Below are positions 17,166-25,339 of a stretch of DNA of 64,000 bases, one piece after another. The DNA is from Pseudophaeobacter sp965641885. Its GTDB lineage: Bacteria; Pseudomonadota; Alphaproteobacteria; Rhodobacterales; Rhodobacteraceae. Under the pieces are notes generated by a model. That model was not told where the DNA came from. It did no database searches and worked only from the letters and a program-made list of their open reading frames with translations. Position 1 is the stretch's first letter; the number at the start of each line of letters is the position of its first letter. The position numbers and the translations under genes were made by a program. The stretch covers positions 930,001 through 994,000 of the forward strand of contig OZ282574.1 in assembly GCA_965641885.1 (NCBI GenBank). Reading direction: 5' to 3'.

Positions 17166-18179
17166 TTAGCCCCCCAGTGGGATGATCAGGTTGAGCCCAA
17201 GGATGGTGTCTTCGACGCCACTGTCGTCCTGAAACGCCAGGGCGCCGCCCAGTGTCATGCCGTTCTGCAGCTCATATTCCGCAGCAACCGAGTAGAGGTC
17301 TGTTTTGCCGGAGCTGTCCAGATCACGCTGTGCCAGGGTGCCCGACAGGGTCAGGCTGCCAATGGCATAGGCCGCGTTCAGAGTTGCAAAGGTGGCATCG
17401 TCTGCGCTGCCGCCAAAGTTGGAAAAGGACGCCAGCTCAGCAAAGATATCAAGACCACCCTCAAACGAGTGGCCGGCGCCAACAACAAAGCCCTGCTCGT
17501 CGTCGACATCGCCTGCGCTGGCGCTCAGATGGCGCGCACCGATATGAACGCGGGTTCCCTGAACTTCATGCGCCCACTGGATCGCGAAGTTGTCGAATTC
17601 ACCGGTATTGCCGGCACCACCTGCACTGGCGTCATTGCGGCCGCGATCTTCGCCCCAGGACCGGCTTAGACTGGTGTCATCCGCGTAAAAGACGCCAAAG
17701 GAGAGCGTGCCTGCGCCTTGCAGCTCAACATCTGCCAGCACACCAATCTGTTCCGCCAGCTCGTAGTCTTCGGCGAGGGTGCCGCCAAAGAAGCCCGCCG
17801 CATCGTCCCAGGCTGTGCCAAAGACGGGGTGCAATTTACCGAGGGTGACGGTGGTTGCCTCTCCGATACCAAAGCTGAAACCGAGCTCTTCCACATAGAG
17901 GCCCATATCCTCAAAGGTGCGGTCAGCGGTAGCATCGGTGACGCTTTCGGCCGTCAGGGTCGAGAAAATCTCAACGCCGTTGCCAAAGGTATAGGTGCCG
18001 GTGGCTGTGATGACGGCGTAGGTGTCGCGGATTTCATTGCCTGCCACATCCGAAGAGACAACCTGCTCGTTGCCAATTTCGATTTCACCTTCCCAGGAGA
18101 AACCCTCGGCCAGGGCGGCATTTGCCCACAGGAATACGGGGGCGCTGATGGCCAGCGCCGTAGTTGTTTTCAATGTCAT
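17166..18179 (-). CDS. Outer-membrane porin-like beta-barrel of the iron locus
   Basis: This 337-residue protein starts at ATG 18179 with a clear Sec signal (TLKTTTALAISAPVFLWANAALA). The mature part is rich in alternating hydrophobic and polar residues, aromatic residues and glycine. It ends in a strand-like GLNLIIPLGG, as expected for a small outer-membrane barrel of the porin superfamily. It is last in the small ORF-hemP-159 aa-imelysin operon and is followed by a strong terminator. Similar porins accompany imelysins in marine bacteria. The substrate (an iron chelate, haem or other) cannot be read from the sequence. Confidence 0.75.
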   Translation of the reverse strand: MTLKTTTALAISAPVFLWANAALAEGFSWEGEIEIGNEQVVSSDVAGNEIRDTYAVITATGTYTFGNGVEIFSTLTAESVTDATADRTFEDMGLYVEELGFSFGIGEATTVTLGKLHPVFGTAWDDAAGFFGGTLAEDYELAEQIGVLADVELQGAGTLSFGVFYADDTSLSRSWGEDRGRNDASAGGAGNTGEFDNFAIQWAHEVQGTRVHIGARHLSASAGDVDDEQGFVVGAGHSFEGGLDIFAELASFSNFGGSADDATFATLNAAYAIGSLTLSGTLAQRDLDSSGKTDLYSVAAEYELQNGMTLGGALAFQDDSGVEDTILGLNLIIPLGG

Positions 18180-18203
18180 AGGACTTCTTCTTTTTCTGGT
18201 GAG

Positions 18204-18234
18204 GAGGCCTGGCTGCGGAGTCCAGTCAGGCCTC
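18204..18234 (-). other. Intercistronic hairpin between imelysin and porin genes
   Basis: A perfect 8-bp inverted repeat (GAGGCCTG and CAGGCCTC, 15-base loop) stands in the 88-base gap between the imelysin stop and the porin start. It has no T-run, so it may tune the ratio of the two products by partial termination or RNA processing. Confidence 0.5.
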
Positions 18235-18267
18235 TCTGATTCTGTAATGTTATTACGTTGCGAGTCC

Positions 18268-19554
18268 TTATTCGAAGACTGCCGAGGGATTGTCAAGGCT
18301 GTCGGAGCCTTCAAATTCCAAACCATCCAGGTTGAGCAGTTTTACAACACGTTCAATAGATTGCGTCTGATCAACTAGGCCGTTGACGCCGCCCATAACC
18401 AGCGCTTCGCCGGCGGCATTGCCCTGTTCCAGCATCTGGTCATAGGAAAACCCGGCCTCGGCGGTGGATTTGATGCGGCCAAGGGCCTGCATGGTGTTCG
18501 ACAGCTTGAGGCGCATTTCGGTGTCCAAAGCTGAGTCTGCAGCACTTACCAGGTCGGACAATGAGGCTCCCGAGATAAGCTCACCGTTCACCCGAACATA
18601 TTCCCCAAGGTAGACGTTTTGAACGCCGAGACCATCGTAGTAATGGCTGTTGTGGGTGTTGTCCGAAAAGCAGTCATGCTCTTCTTCCGGATCGTTCAGC
18701 ATCAACCCGAGGCGCATACGCTCTCCGGCCTGCTCGCCGTAAGACAGTGAACCCATGCCGGTCAGCATAGCCGAGATACCGGCGCTCTCATTGCTCAGCA
18801 GGGTGGTGCGGCCTTCACCGGTTTCGCCCCATTGTGCGGCCATCCATTCCAGATCCGAAACCAAGAGGTCGGTGGCGGCCTGCAGGTAGTCGCCACGACG
18901 GTCGCAATTGGTATTGGTGCACAGATCGCCGGCCGCATAGTCGGTCCAGGCGCGGGCACCGGCGCCATGCTCGGTGCCGTTCAGATCCTGGCCCCAGAGC
19001 AGGAATTCGATGGCATGGTAGCCGGTGGCAACATTGGCCTCAACGCCATCAGCTTCGTGGAGCGTGTCTGACAGCAGCTCTGGGGTGATCGCGCTGGTGT
19101 CGATGGTCTTGCCTGACAGCTCGAATGTCGGATTGGCGATGACGTTCAGCGCGGCGAGCGCGTTTTCATCGCTGGGGCCGCCATAAGATGTATCGACGTA
19201 GTCGATCAGACCTTCATCCAGCGGCCAGGCATTTACGTTGCCTTCCCAATCGTCGACCACGGCATTGCCAAAGCGGAACACTTCGGACTGCTGATAGGGA
19301 ACGCGGGCGGCAAGCCAGGCCTGGCGCGCCGCAGTCAGAGCCTCGGCTGAGGGGGTCGCGATCAGGGCCGCTACGGCAGTTTGCAGGGTCTTGGCTGTGG
19401 CCAGGCTGTCTTGATATTTGGCCTCAGCGATATTGGCATAGTTGGTCAATACGTCGGCCTTGCCTGGGACAGACGCGGAACCTGCAGCAAAAGCAGGCGT
19501 GGCGCCAAGCGCAAGGCCTGCCAGGGCGGTGCCGGTAAGAAACAGAGATTTCAT
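18268..19554 (-). CDS. Imelysin-family iron-regulated protein (IrpA-like)
   Basis: This 428-residue periplasmic protein has a signal peptide (residues 1-23, ending AFA) and the full-length imelysin fold of the IrpA type. The signature GYHAIEFLLWG carries the GxHxxE motif at residues 178-183 (H180, E183). Other family marks are ARQAWLAARVPYQQSEVFRF and HDCFSDNTHNSHYYD near residue 310. Such proteins are induced by iron limitation and are needed for iron uptake in cyanobacteria and others. It lies downstream of hemP and the 159-residue gene. Its partner barrel gene follows. Confidence 0.92.
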   Translation of the reverse strand: MKSLFLTGTALAGLALGATPAFAAGSASVPGKADVLTNYANIAEAKYQDSLATAKTLQTAVAALIATPSAEALTAARQAWLAARVPYQQSEVFRFGNAVVDDWEGNVNAWPLDEGLIDYVDTSYGGPSDENALAALNVIANPTFELSGKTIDTSAITPELLSDTLHEADGVEANVATGYHAIEFLLWGQDLNGTEHGAGARAWTDYAAGDLCTNTNCDRRGDYLQAATDLLVSDLEWMAAQWGETGEGRTTLLSNESAGISAMLTGMGSLSYGEQAGERMRLGLMLNDPEEEHDCFSDNTHNSHYYDGLGVQNVYLGEYVRVNGELISGASLSDLVSAADSALDTEMRLKLSNTMQALGRIKSTAEAGFSYDQMLEQGNAAGEALVMGGVNGLVDQTQSIERVVKLLNLDGLEFEGSDSLDNPSAVFE

Positions 19555-19618
19555 CTGTGAAGTCCTCGATAGAGTAGCTGGGTTGGGGGAGTGGTGAGTG
19601 ACGTGTTTGGTGGGCCGT

Positions 19619-20098
19619 TTAGTGGAGTGTGACGGAGCCAGAGCGGTAGCTGCGGCGCTGCGGCAGACCTTTGGTCATTTGCTGCAAAAACAGACCGGTC
19701 TGCGCGGCCAGGGTGCTCAGGGTCTGGGCCTTTTGGGGCGTGACAATCAGCGAGGCGAGGAGTTCGGCATCTGCGGCTTCGCCCTGCGTTGCGGCGGCCA
19801 CGAGATTTGCAAAACAGTTCTCATCCGCGCCAAGGCAGGAACAGGTCATGCCGTGACGCACCAGAGGGCGGCGGCCATGGGTGACGCAGAAATCACAAAG
19901 CTGGCCAAAACAGTCAAAGGCGCTATCGGCCAGATCGGGCGCAAGAGTGCCGCTGAAGGCCTGGCGCAGGTCTGCGCGGGCTTCGGAGCCGCTGAACCAA
20001 TACCGGAAATAGCGAACCGCCCCGGCTTCGAGCGGGGGCAGGTCCGTGAGCAGGCCGACGGCGGCGCCGCCACGGGCGGGGAAGTGGGGCTTGCTCAT
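19619..20098 (-). CDS. Uncharacterised 159-residue protein coupled to hemP
   Basis: I do not recognise a family here. The protein has no signal peptide or membrane segment. Its middle holds a cysteine/histidine-rich patch (CFGQLCDFCVTHGRR, then CSCLGADENC) that could bind a metal or haem. The start ATG overlaps the hemP stop by four bases, so it is translated with hemP. The gap to the imelysin gene is 64 bases. Codon use and composition match the neighbours, so it is likely a genuine gene. A cytoplasmic role in haem or iron handling is inference from context only. Confidence 0.7.
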   Translation of the reverse strand: MSKPHFPARGGAAVGLLTDLPPLEAGAVRYFRYWFSGSEARADLRQAFSGTLAPDLADSAFDCFGQLCDFCVTHGRRPLVRHGMTCSCLGADENCFANLVAAATQGEAADAELLASLIVTPQKAQTLSTLAAQTGLFLQQMTKGLPQRRSYRSGSVTLH

Positions 20099-20265
20099 TT
20101 GGTCAGAATGAGTTTTCCGGCACGCGTGATGCGCAGGCTATAGATCTGGCCGTTCAGCAGAATGCGGGCCTGGATGCCTCCACGGGTGAGATCCTCAGCG
20201 TGGTAGGTTGGAAAGACTTCGGTTGTTGCGGTGGTCGCCACCGGCGCGGATGTCATCTGGTTCAT
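20095..20265 (-). CDS. hemP: Hemin uptake protein HemP
   Basis: HemP/HmuP is a very small cytoplasmic protein tied to haem uptake and in some bacteria to activation of haem-receptor genes. The C-terminal half reads YHAEDLTRGG, then ILLNGQIYSLRITRAGKLILTK, which is the HemP signature. Starts at 20316 (TTG) and 20307 (ATG) are also open. The ATG at 20265 was chosen because it overlaps the stop of the preceding small ORF by four bases; it gives 56 residues, the usual size. The stop overlaps the next gene by four bases. Confidence 0.88.
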   Translation of the reverse strand: MNQMTSAPVATTATTEVFPTYHAEDLTRGGIQARILLNGQIYSLRITRAGKLILTK

Positions 20266-20429
20266 GAAGGTCGCCCATTGTTGAATTCCGCCTTGTCTAG
20301 AAGCCATTCCAGACAAAAGCCGGACAGAGACCCACTGGGGGCAAAGACCGATGCCCAGAGCTCTTCGCGTCTGACCTGATGTTCAGGGCGGGGGCGCGCC
20401 GGGCTGTTCTGTGGTGTTCCGTTCGACAT
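20262..20429 (-). CDS. Small uncharacterised ORF (55 residues) leading the hemP operon
   Basis: This open frame starts at ATG 20429 and ends in a TGA that overlaps the hemP ATG (ATGA). The predicted product (MSNGTPQNSPARPRPEHQ..., with a central ELWASVFAPSGSLSGFCLEWL) begins with a Pro/Arg-rich tail followed by a short amphipathic region and one cysteine. It lies 65 bases downstream of the TATAAA next to the iron boxes, so it would be the first cistron. The Shine-Dalgarno is weak. I know no family for it. The stop/start overlap, which also explains the hemP start, is the main support. Confidence 0.55.
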   Translation of the reverse strand: MSNGTPQNSPARPRPEHQVRREELWASVFAPSGSLSGFCLEWLLDKAEFNNGRPS

Positions 20430-20493
20430 GGTGGCGATTTCTGTTTCTGAAGAGTTTTGCGGGCTGGCCTGTCGAGTCAGGTTGGCTGAGATC

Positions 20494-20544
20494 TTTATAC
20501 CTGATTATTTTCATCAGGAAACCCATTCTGAGTGTTTTTGTCAG
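20494..20544 (-). promoter_or_regulatory. Iron-responsive promoter with two palindromes upstream of hemP operon
   Basis: Two 17-bp palindromes stand 10 bases apart: CTGATTATTTTCATCAG (20501-20517) and CTGAGTGTTTTTGTCAG (20528-20544). Both fit CTGA-N9-TCAG and match the box upstream of bfd. On the minus strand TATAAA (20499-20494) directly follows the inner palindrome and can serve as the -10 element, so a bound repressor would block it. This looks like an Iron-Rhodo/RirA-type iron control site. Confidence 0.72.
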
Positions 20545-20652
20545 AAAAAGATTAATCCTCAATACCCCGATTGAAATCGCGGGGTGCAAATGGGGCTGGC
20601 GTTGGCGGCAGCTTCGACACGGATGTGAGCTGGTTGCGCTGAGCCAAAAGGA

Positions 20653-20680
20653 AAAGCCCGCCTCAAGAGGGGCGGGCTTT
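20653..20680 (-). terminator. Rho-independent terminator after metG
   Basis: The perfect 10-bp stem AAAGCCCGCC/GGCGGGCTTT (20653-20662 and 20671-20680) lies 59 bases past the metG stop. The minus strand continues with TTTTCC, fitting an intrinsic terminator. It also insulates metG from the hemP promoter. Confidence 0.88.
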
Positions 20681-20738
20681 GCAGGGTTTGGAGCGCCGCG
20701 GGGCGCTCCGGTTGGGCGCGCATGGCACCTGTTGGGAT

Positions 20739-22457
20739 TCAGTCGCGGGTGCCGGCGAATCTGGCTTGCCAGTCTTCGCGCTGCTCGTCGGTGATTTTTG
20801 GGAAAAGCACCTCAGGGACGCTAAAGCCATGGCCGCCAGGCAGAGCCATGAGGGCTGCGTTGACGTCGGTGGGCCAACTGCGGTCGTCGCTGTTCATGGC
20901 GTCCATCAGGGTGTCGGCGGCAGTTGGAATGAAAGGCGCACTCAAGACAGCATAGAGGCGGATCAGATTGAGCCCAATGCGGATCTGGGCGCCGGCCTGA
21001 TCGGGGTCGGTCTTAAAGAGAGACCAGGGCGCGGCCGCTTGCAGATATTCATTGCCAGCCACCCAGATCGCGCGCAATTCCTGAGCGGATTTGCGGACTT
21101 CCATGTTTTCCATGTGCTGCTCATAGGCCCGGATGCGGGTGGTGAGTTCGGCAATCAGCGTCTCTTCTTGTGGACCATAGGCGCCGGTCGTTGGCACCTC
21201 TTCGCCAAATTTGGAGCGGCAGAATTTGGTAACACGGCTGACAAAATTACCCAGCACATCGGCCAGATCCTTGTTCACCGATTGCTGGAAATTCTCCCAG
21301 GTGAATTCTGCATCCGAACTCTCTGGAGCATGGCTCAGGAGCCACCAGCGCCAGTAGTCGGCGGGCAGGATCTCAAGCGCCTGATCCATGAAGATGCCGC
21401 GTCCCTGGCTGGTCGAGAACTGGCCACCGTCATAGTTCAGATAGTTAAAGCTCTTCAGGTGATCGACCATTTTCCAGGGCTCTCCTGAGCCCAGAATGGT
21501 GGCAGGAAAGGACAGGGTGTGGAACGGCACGTTGTCTTTGCCCATGAACTGGACGTATTTGACGTCGTCGGCGCCCTTGTCGGTGCGCCACCAGCGCTGC
21601 CAGTCGGCATCGGTTTTGCCATTGGCCTCGGCCCATTCACCGGCGGCTGCGATATATTCAATGGGGGCATCGAACCAGACGTAGAAGACCTTGCCTTCCA
21701 TGCCGGGCCAATCCTTGGTGCCCTTTTTGACCGGGATGCCCCAGTCGAGATCCCGGGTGATGCCGCGATCCTGCAAGCCGTCTCCATCATTCAGCCACTT
21801 TTTGGCGATCGAGGTGGTGAGGATCGGCCAGTCCGCCTTGCTGTCGATCCAGGCTTCCAACTGATCCTTCATCTGTGACTGGCACAGGAACAGGTGCTTG
21901 GTCGCGCGCACTTCGAGGTCGGTGGAGCCCGAGATGGCCGAGCGCGGGTTGATCAGATCGGTCGGGTCCAGCTGTTTGGTGCATTCTTCGCACTGGTCGC
22001 CGCGGGCTTTTTCAAAGCCACAGTTGGGGCAGGTGCCTTCAACATAGCGGTCCGGCAAAAAGCGGCCATCGGCATTGGAATAGATCTGGCGGTCTTCAAC
22101 TTCGCGGATCAAGCCTGCCTCGGCGAGTTTTCCGGCAAAATGTTGGGTCAGCGCATGGTTTTGCGGGCTGGATGAGCGGCCAAAGTGGTCAAAGCTGAGA
22201 GAAAACCCTTTGGCGATTTTGGCCTGCACCTCGTGCATTTCGGCGCAGAATTCGTCGACTGGCTTCTTGGCCTTGGCGGCGGCTAGTTCGGCCGGGGTGC
22301 CGTGCTCGTCGGTGGCGCAGAGGAACAGAACCTCGCTGCCGATGGCGCGCTGGTAGCGGGCATAGAGATCGGCTGGCAGCTGACTGCCCACCAGATTGCC
22401 CAGATGTTTGATTCCATTGATATAGGGAATCGCCGAAGTAATCAGTATGCGTGCCAT
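20739..22457 (-). CDS. metG: Methionyl-tRNA synthetase
   Basis: MetG charges tRNA-Met with methionine. The start chosen is ATG 22457 with GGTGG a few bases upstream (a GTG at 22466 is also open), giving 572 residues. The class I HIGH-like motif is HLGN in YINGIKHLGN. A zinc-binding knuckle has CPNC and CEEC around residues 145-165. The KMSKS-equivalent loop reads FSTSQGRGIF, a variant known in this branch. The anticodon-binding domain follows (NKDLADVLGNFVSR). It is a single gene with its own terminator. Confidence 0.96.
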   Translation of the reverse strand: MARILITSAIPYINGIKHLGNLVGSQLPADLYARYQRAIGSEVLFLCATDEHGTPAELAAAKAKKPVDEFCAEMHEVQAKIAKGFSLSFDHFGRSSSPQNHALTQHFAGKLAEAGLIREVEDRQIYSNADGRFLPDRYVEGTCPNCGFEKARGDQCEECTKQLDPTDLINPRSAISGSTDLEVRATKHLFLCQSQMKDQLEAWIDSKADWPILTTSIAKKWLNDGDGLQDRGITRDLDWGIPVKKGTKDWPGMEGKVFYVWFDAPIEYIAAAGEWAEANGKTDADWQRWWRTDKGADDVKYVQFMGKDNVPFHTLSFPATILGSGEPWKMVDHLKSFNYLNYDGGQFSTSQGRGIFMDQALEILPADYWRWWLLSHAPESSDAEFTWENFQQSVNKDLADVLGNFVSRVTKFCRSKFGEEVPTTGAYGPQEETLIAELTTRIRAYEQHMENMEVRKSAQELRAIWVAGNEYLQAAAPWSLFKTDPDQAGAQIRIGLNLIRLYAVLSAPFIPTAADTLMDAMNSDDRSWPTDVNAALMALPGGHGFSVPEVLFPKITDEQREDWQARFAGTRD

Positions 22458-22709
22458 GCCATCCACCCAGATAAAGCGTCAAAAGCCCGTCTACCCCATG
22501 CGGCGCGCGGCGAAAACCCCGGGTGGGGCCTTCTTGACGTTTTTGGGGTTCGGCATCGCTTTGACTTGGTGTTCAGGCTTGTCTGGCCCACCGAGAGCGG
22601 AACTAAGCCGTCCTGGCAGTTTCGAGCGTTGTATTTGTTTCTTCCAGAGCGTTCATGCGGCTGGCTGCTGAGTTTTCAAATCTTGTGTCTTAAACGAGGT
22701 TGAGCGCGG

Positions 22710-23942
22710 CTACTTGTGCTCTCGGGAGCGTTTCAGCAACCGGCCAATGGTGAAGGAGGTGCGCGGCGCATAGACATAGCGGGTCCGCTCTTCCATATCC
22801 GGCGCAGGGCGCGCCTGCATCCGCGTGAGGCCAAAGACAATGAGCACAAGATGGCCAAAGGCAATCAGGGCAAACAGGGCGGGGGGGCCATAGCTGTCGA
22901 TCAGGCTGGAGGCCAGATAGGGGGCGGCAATGGCCCCCAGTGCAAAGAAGAACATCAGCGCTGCCGACAGCTCAACCCGCTGTTCAGACGTGGCAAAATC
23001 ATTGGCATGAGCGGATGATACCGAAAATATCGGAAAAGTCGTCAGCCCAAACAGGCCAGCGGCCAGCATGACGCCAAGGGTGCCGCTCTGGCTGGCAGCC
23101 ATGGTGATTATGCTGCTGGCAACCGCTGCCACCGACAGCCATATCAACACCCAGCGCCGGTCGTATTTATCTGCCAGCCAGCCCATCGGATACTGCGCCA
23201 GTGCGCCGCCCAGTACAAAGGAGGCCAGGAAAAAGGCGATCTGGTCAATCTCCAGCCCGACCTCCTGGCCGTAAATCGGCCCGACCATTCGGAACGAGGC
23301 TGAGCTGAGTGCTGCGACAATCACCCCTGCCACCGCCAGGGGAGAGCAACGCCAGGCCAGGCCTGGGCGCAGGCGTGGCGCGCCCGGGGTCTCGGGCTGG
23401 CTGGCGCGGGTCAGGGTGAGCGGCAGCAGGGCTGCGCAGCAGATCAGCGCCAGCAGATTATACGAGACGTAATAGGCGGGCGGCAGCACGGCGATGAACA
23501 ATTGCGCCCCGAGGGAGCCGCCCATATCCACCAGCCGATAGGTGCCCATCGCGCGGCCACGGGTCTCGTTGGTGACCTTGGCGTTGAGCCAGGCCTCAAT
23601 CACCGTATAACTGCCGGCCACACAAACACCCGAGGCTATGCGCATGGCGGCCCATGCGTAGGGGTCATTGGTCAGCGTGTGGCCAATCAGCCCCATCGCC
23701 CCAAGGGCGGTACAGACCGCAAAGGTGCGCGAATGCCCGATGGTGCCCAGCAGACGCGGCGCCCACCAGCAGCCGATAAAAAAGCCCAGAAAATGCGCCG
23801 AACCCAACAGGCCGATCTGTTCTTTGTCAAAGCCCAGGGCAAACCCGGAGAGCGCATCCAGAGGACCCACGCCTCCGGTTGCGAATTGCAAAAGCACTAC
23901 AGAAAGAAAGAGTGCGGCAAAGGATAAAATCATACGCATCAA
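22710..23942 (-). CDS. MFS transporter (YcaD-like)
   Basis: This 410-residue membrane protein has about twelve hydrophobic segments and the MFS pattern. The first half carries GLLGSAHFLGFFIGCWWAPRLLGTIGHSR, and the loop between TM8-like segments is GWLADKYDRRWVL, a motif A equivalent. The early helices (FLSVVLLQFATGGVGPLDAL) resemble the YcaD family. Substrate unknown. It is a monocistronic minus-strand gene; the 250-base gap to metG holds only a weak CCCC/GGGG hairpin followed by T residues (near 22530) that may end it. Confidence 0.85.
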   Translation of the reverse strand: MMRMILSFAALFLSVVLLQFATGGVGPLDALSGFALGFDKEQIGLLGSAHFLGFFIGCWWAPRLLGTIGHSRTFAVCTALGAMGLIGHTLTNDPYAWAAMRIASGVCVAGSYTVIEAWLNAKVTNETRGRAMGTYRLVDMGGSLGAQLFIAVLPPAYYVSYNLLALICCAALLPLTLTRASQPETPGAPRLRPGLAWRCSPLAVAGVIVAALSSASFRMVGPIYGQEVGLEIDQIAFFLASFVLGGALAQYPMGWLADKYDRRWVLIWLSVAAVASSIITMAASQSGTLGVMLAAGLFGLTTFPIFSVSSAHANDFATSEQRVELSAALMFFFALGAIAAPYLASSLIDSYGPPALFALIAFGHLVLIVFGLTRMQARPAPDMEERTRYVYAPRTSFTIGRLLKRSREHK

Positions 23943-24021
23943 GGGGCATCAACGCTGCTGCGGGACCGCATAGCAAGCTGTTTTTCGACAGAAATGTCGC
24001 ATCCAGCTGATTTTGCGGGCT

Positions 24022-24624
24022 TTATTCCACTTGCCGGATGCTGGCGCGAATAGTCAGCCGCACGGTGTCTTTGACCAGGCCGGGAAAGCCGGAGGCGCCG
24101 TAGGTTGCCCGGCTGAGGCTGCCGCTCAGGTTGAAATCCAGTCGGCTGAGGTCATCGGGTGCGCTGCCAGCGGGACGATAGAGCTCGGCCTCCAGAGTGA
24201 TCGGCCGTGTCACGCCACGCAACGTGAGATCGCCGATGATCTGTGCGCCTCCCGATAGACGCCCCCGTGGGCCCAGCAGGATCCTGCGTGAGGTAAAGCT
24301 GATGGTGGGAAAACGGGCGACATCCAGCACTTCAGGCCCGGTCATGGCGCGGGTGGCGAGGATAAACCCGGTTTTGGCCGCGGCCGCATTCAGCGAGACC
24401 GATACCTTGGTGGCGTCCAGCCGGTTTGGGTTGAGGTCGATAGATGAGCTGACAATGGGCATGCTGCCAGTTTGCCAAATGCCATTGATGCAGAACTCAA
24501 ACCCGACTTTCGTGGCGTCCAGATCCAGAGCGTAGCCTGTGTTTGCGGCCCATAGGCTGGCGGGTGTTGTGGCAAGCCCGGCTATTCCGGTGAGGCCCAG
24601 AAGAATCTGGCGTCGTGAGTGCAT
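24022..24624 (-). CDS. YceI-family periplasmic lipid-binding protein
   Basis: YceI-like proteins are lipocalin-shaped barrels that bind isoprenoid-type lipids in the periplasm. The start chosen is ATG 24624, with GGGAAC upstream; it gives 200 residues opening with a signal (RRQILLGLTGIAGLATTPASLWA) that has a basic n-region. The core shows VGFEFCINGIWQTGSMPIVSSSIDLN, a DVARFPTISFTSRRI segment and the DLTLRGVTRPITLEAEL strand typical of the family. It stands alone; no cytochrome b561 gene is beside it. Confidence 0.9.
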   Translation of the reverse strand: MHSRRQILLGLTGIAGLATTPASLWAANTGYALDLDATKVGFEFCINGIWQTGSMPIVSSSIDLNPNRLDATKVSVSLNAAAAKTGFILATRAMTGPEVLDVARFPTISFTSRRILLGPRGRLSGGAQIIGDLTLRGVTRPITLEAELYRPAGSAPDDLSRLDFNLSGSLSRATYGASGFPGLVKDTVRLTIRASIRQVE

Positions 24625-24868
24625 GGCATGTTCCCGCTTATATACGCTTTTGCGGTGATCCCACTCCGGTCGCGACCCACCTCTAGCAGATATGTGGACC
24701 CGGCGCAGCGGCCTTATGGTCACTCTTGATATTTGATCTGGAGTGATACCATTGCTGCGTCAGATCGCACGACAACGCCCCGATGCGGAGCGGGACGTTG
24801 CAGGGGTTTGAGCGTTGGGGGATGTGTTTTTCGCCGCTAACTGGCGCTAACTGGCGCGTGGCGCGGTG

Positions 24869-25315
24869 CTAACTTGTACGCGGCACTGTCGGCCCGCCCT
24901 CTTTTTCCCAGGCCGTAAAGCCGCCTTCGAGATGCATCACGGGTGTCAGACCCATCTCCATGGCGATTTTGGCACTGAGGGCAGACCGCCAGGCGCTGGC
25001 GCAGTAAAAGACATAGGTTTTGTCCTGGTTGAAGACAGGTTTGTGATAGGGGCTGTCGGGGTCGATCCAGAACTCCAGCATGCCGCGCGGGCAGGAGAAG
25101 GCGCCGGGAATGAGGCCCGTGCGCTGCAGTTCGCGAATGTCGCGTAAATCAACAAAGACATAGGCGGGGTCTTGCGCCTTTTCTTTGGCCTCTGAGATCG
25201 ACAGGGTGGTGACGGAGGCATTTGCCTCCGCCAACAGGGCCTTGATGCCCTTGGTGATGTTTTGTGCCAATCCGGCGCCCTCCAGTTCCAATAGGTCGCT
25301 GCAAGGGTGATCCAT
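24869..25315 (-). CDS. Rhodanese-like domain protein, second of a tandem pair
   Basis: This 148-residue single-domain rhodanese has the active-site loop FYCASAWRSAL with the catalytic cysteine, and the preceding VDLRDIRELQRTGLIPGA motif. It probably transfers sulfane sulfur to cyanide, thiols or a protein partner. It follows a paralogue (25340-25756) by 24 bases with a very similar layout (both have SPYHKPVF or SPYFREVF-type segments), so the pair arose by duplication. No signal peptide is seen. Confidence 0.9.
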   Translation of the reverse strand: MDHPCSDLLELEGAGLAQNITKGIKALLAEANASVTTLSISEAKEKAQDPAYVFVDLRDIRELQRTGLIPGAFSCPRGMLEFWIDPDSPYHKPVFNQDKTYVFYCASAWRSALSAKIAMEMGLTPVMHLEGGFTAWEKEGGPTVPRTS

Positions 25316-25339
25316 TTCTGCGGGCTCTACAAGAGAGGC

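Noticed and set aside
20411..20794. A plus-strand open frame through the iron boxes
   Set aside because: It crosses the palindromes, the terminator and the metG 3' end, and lacks a ribosome site.
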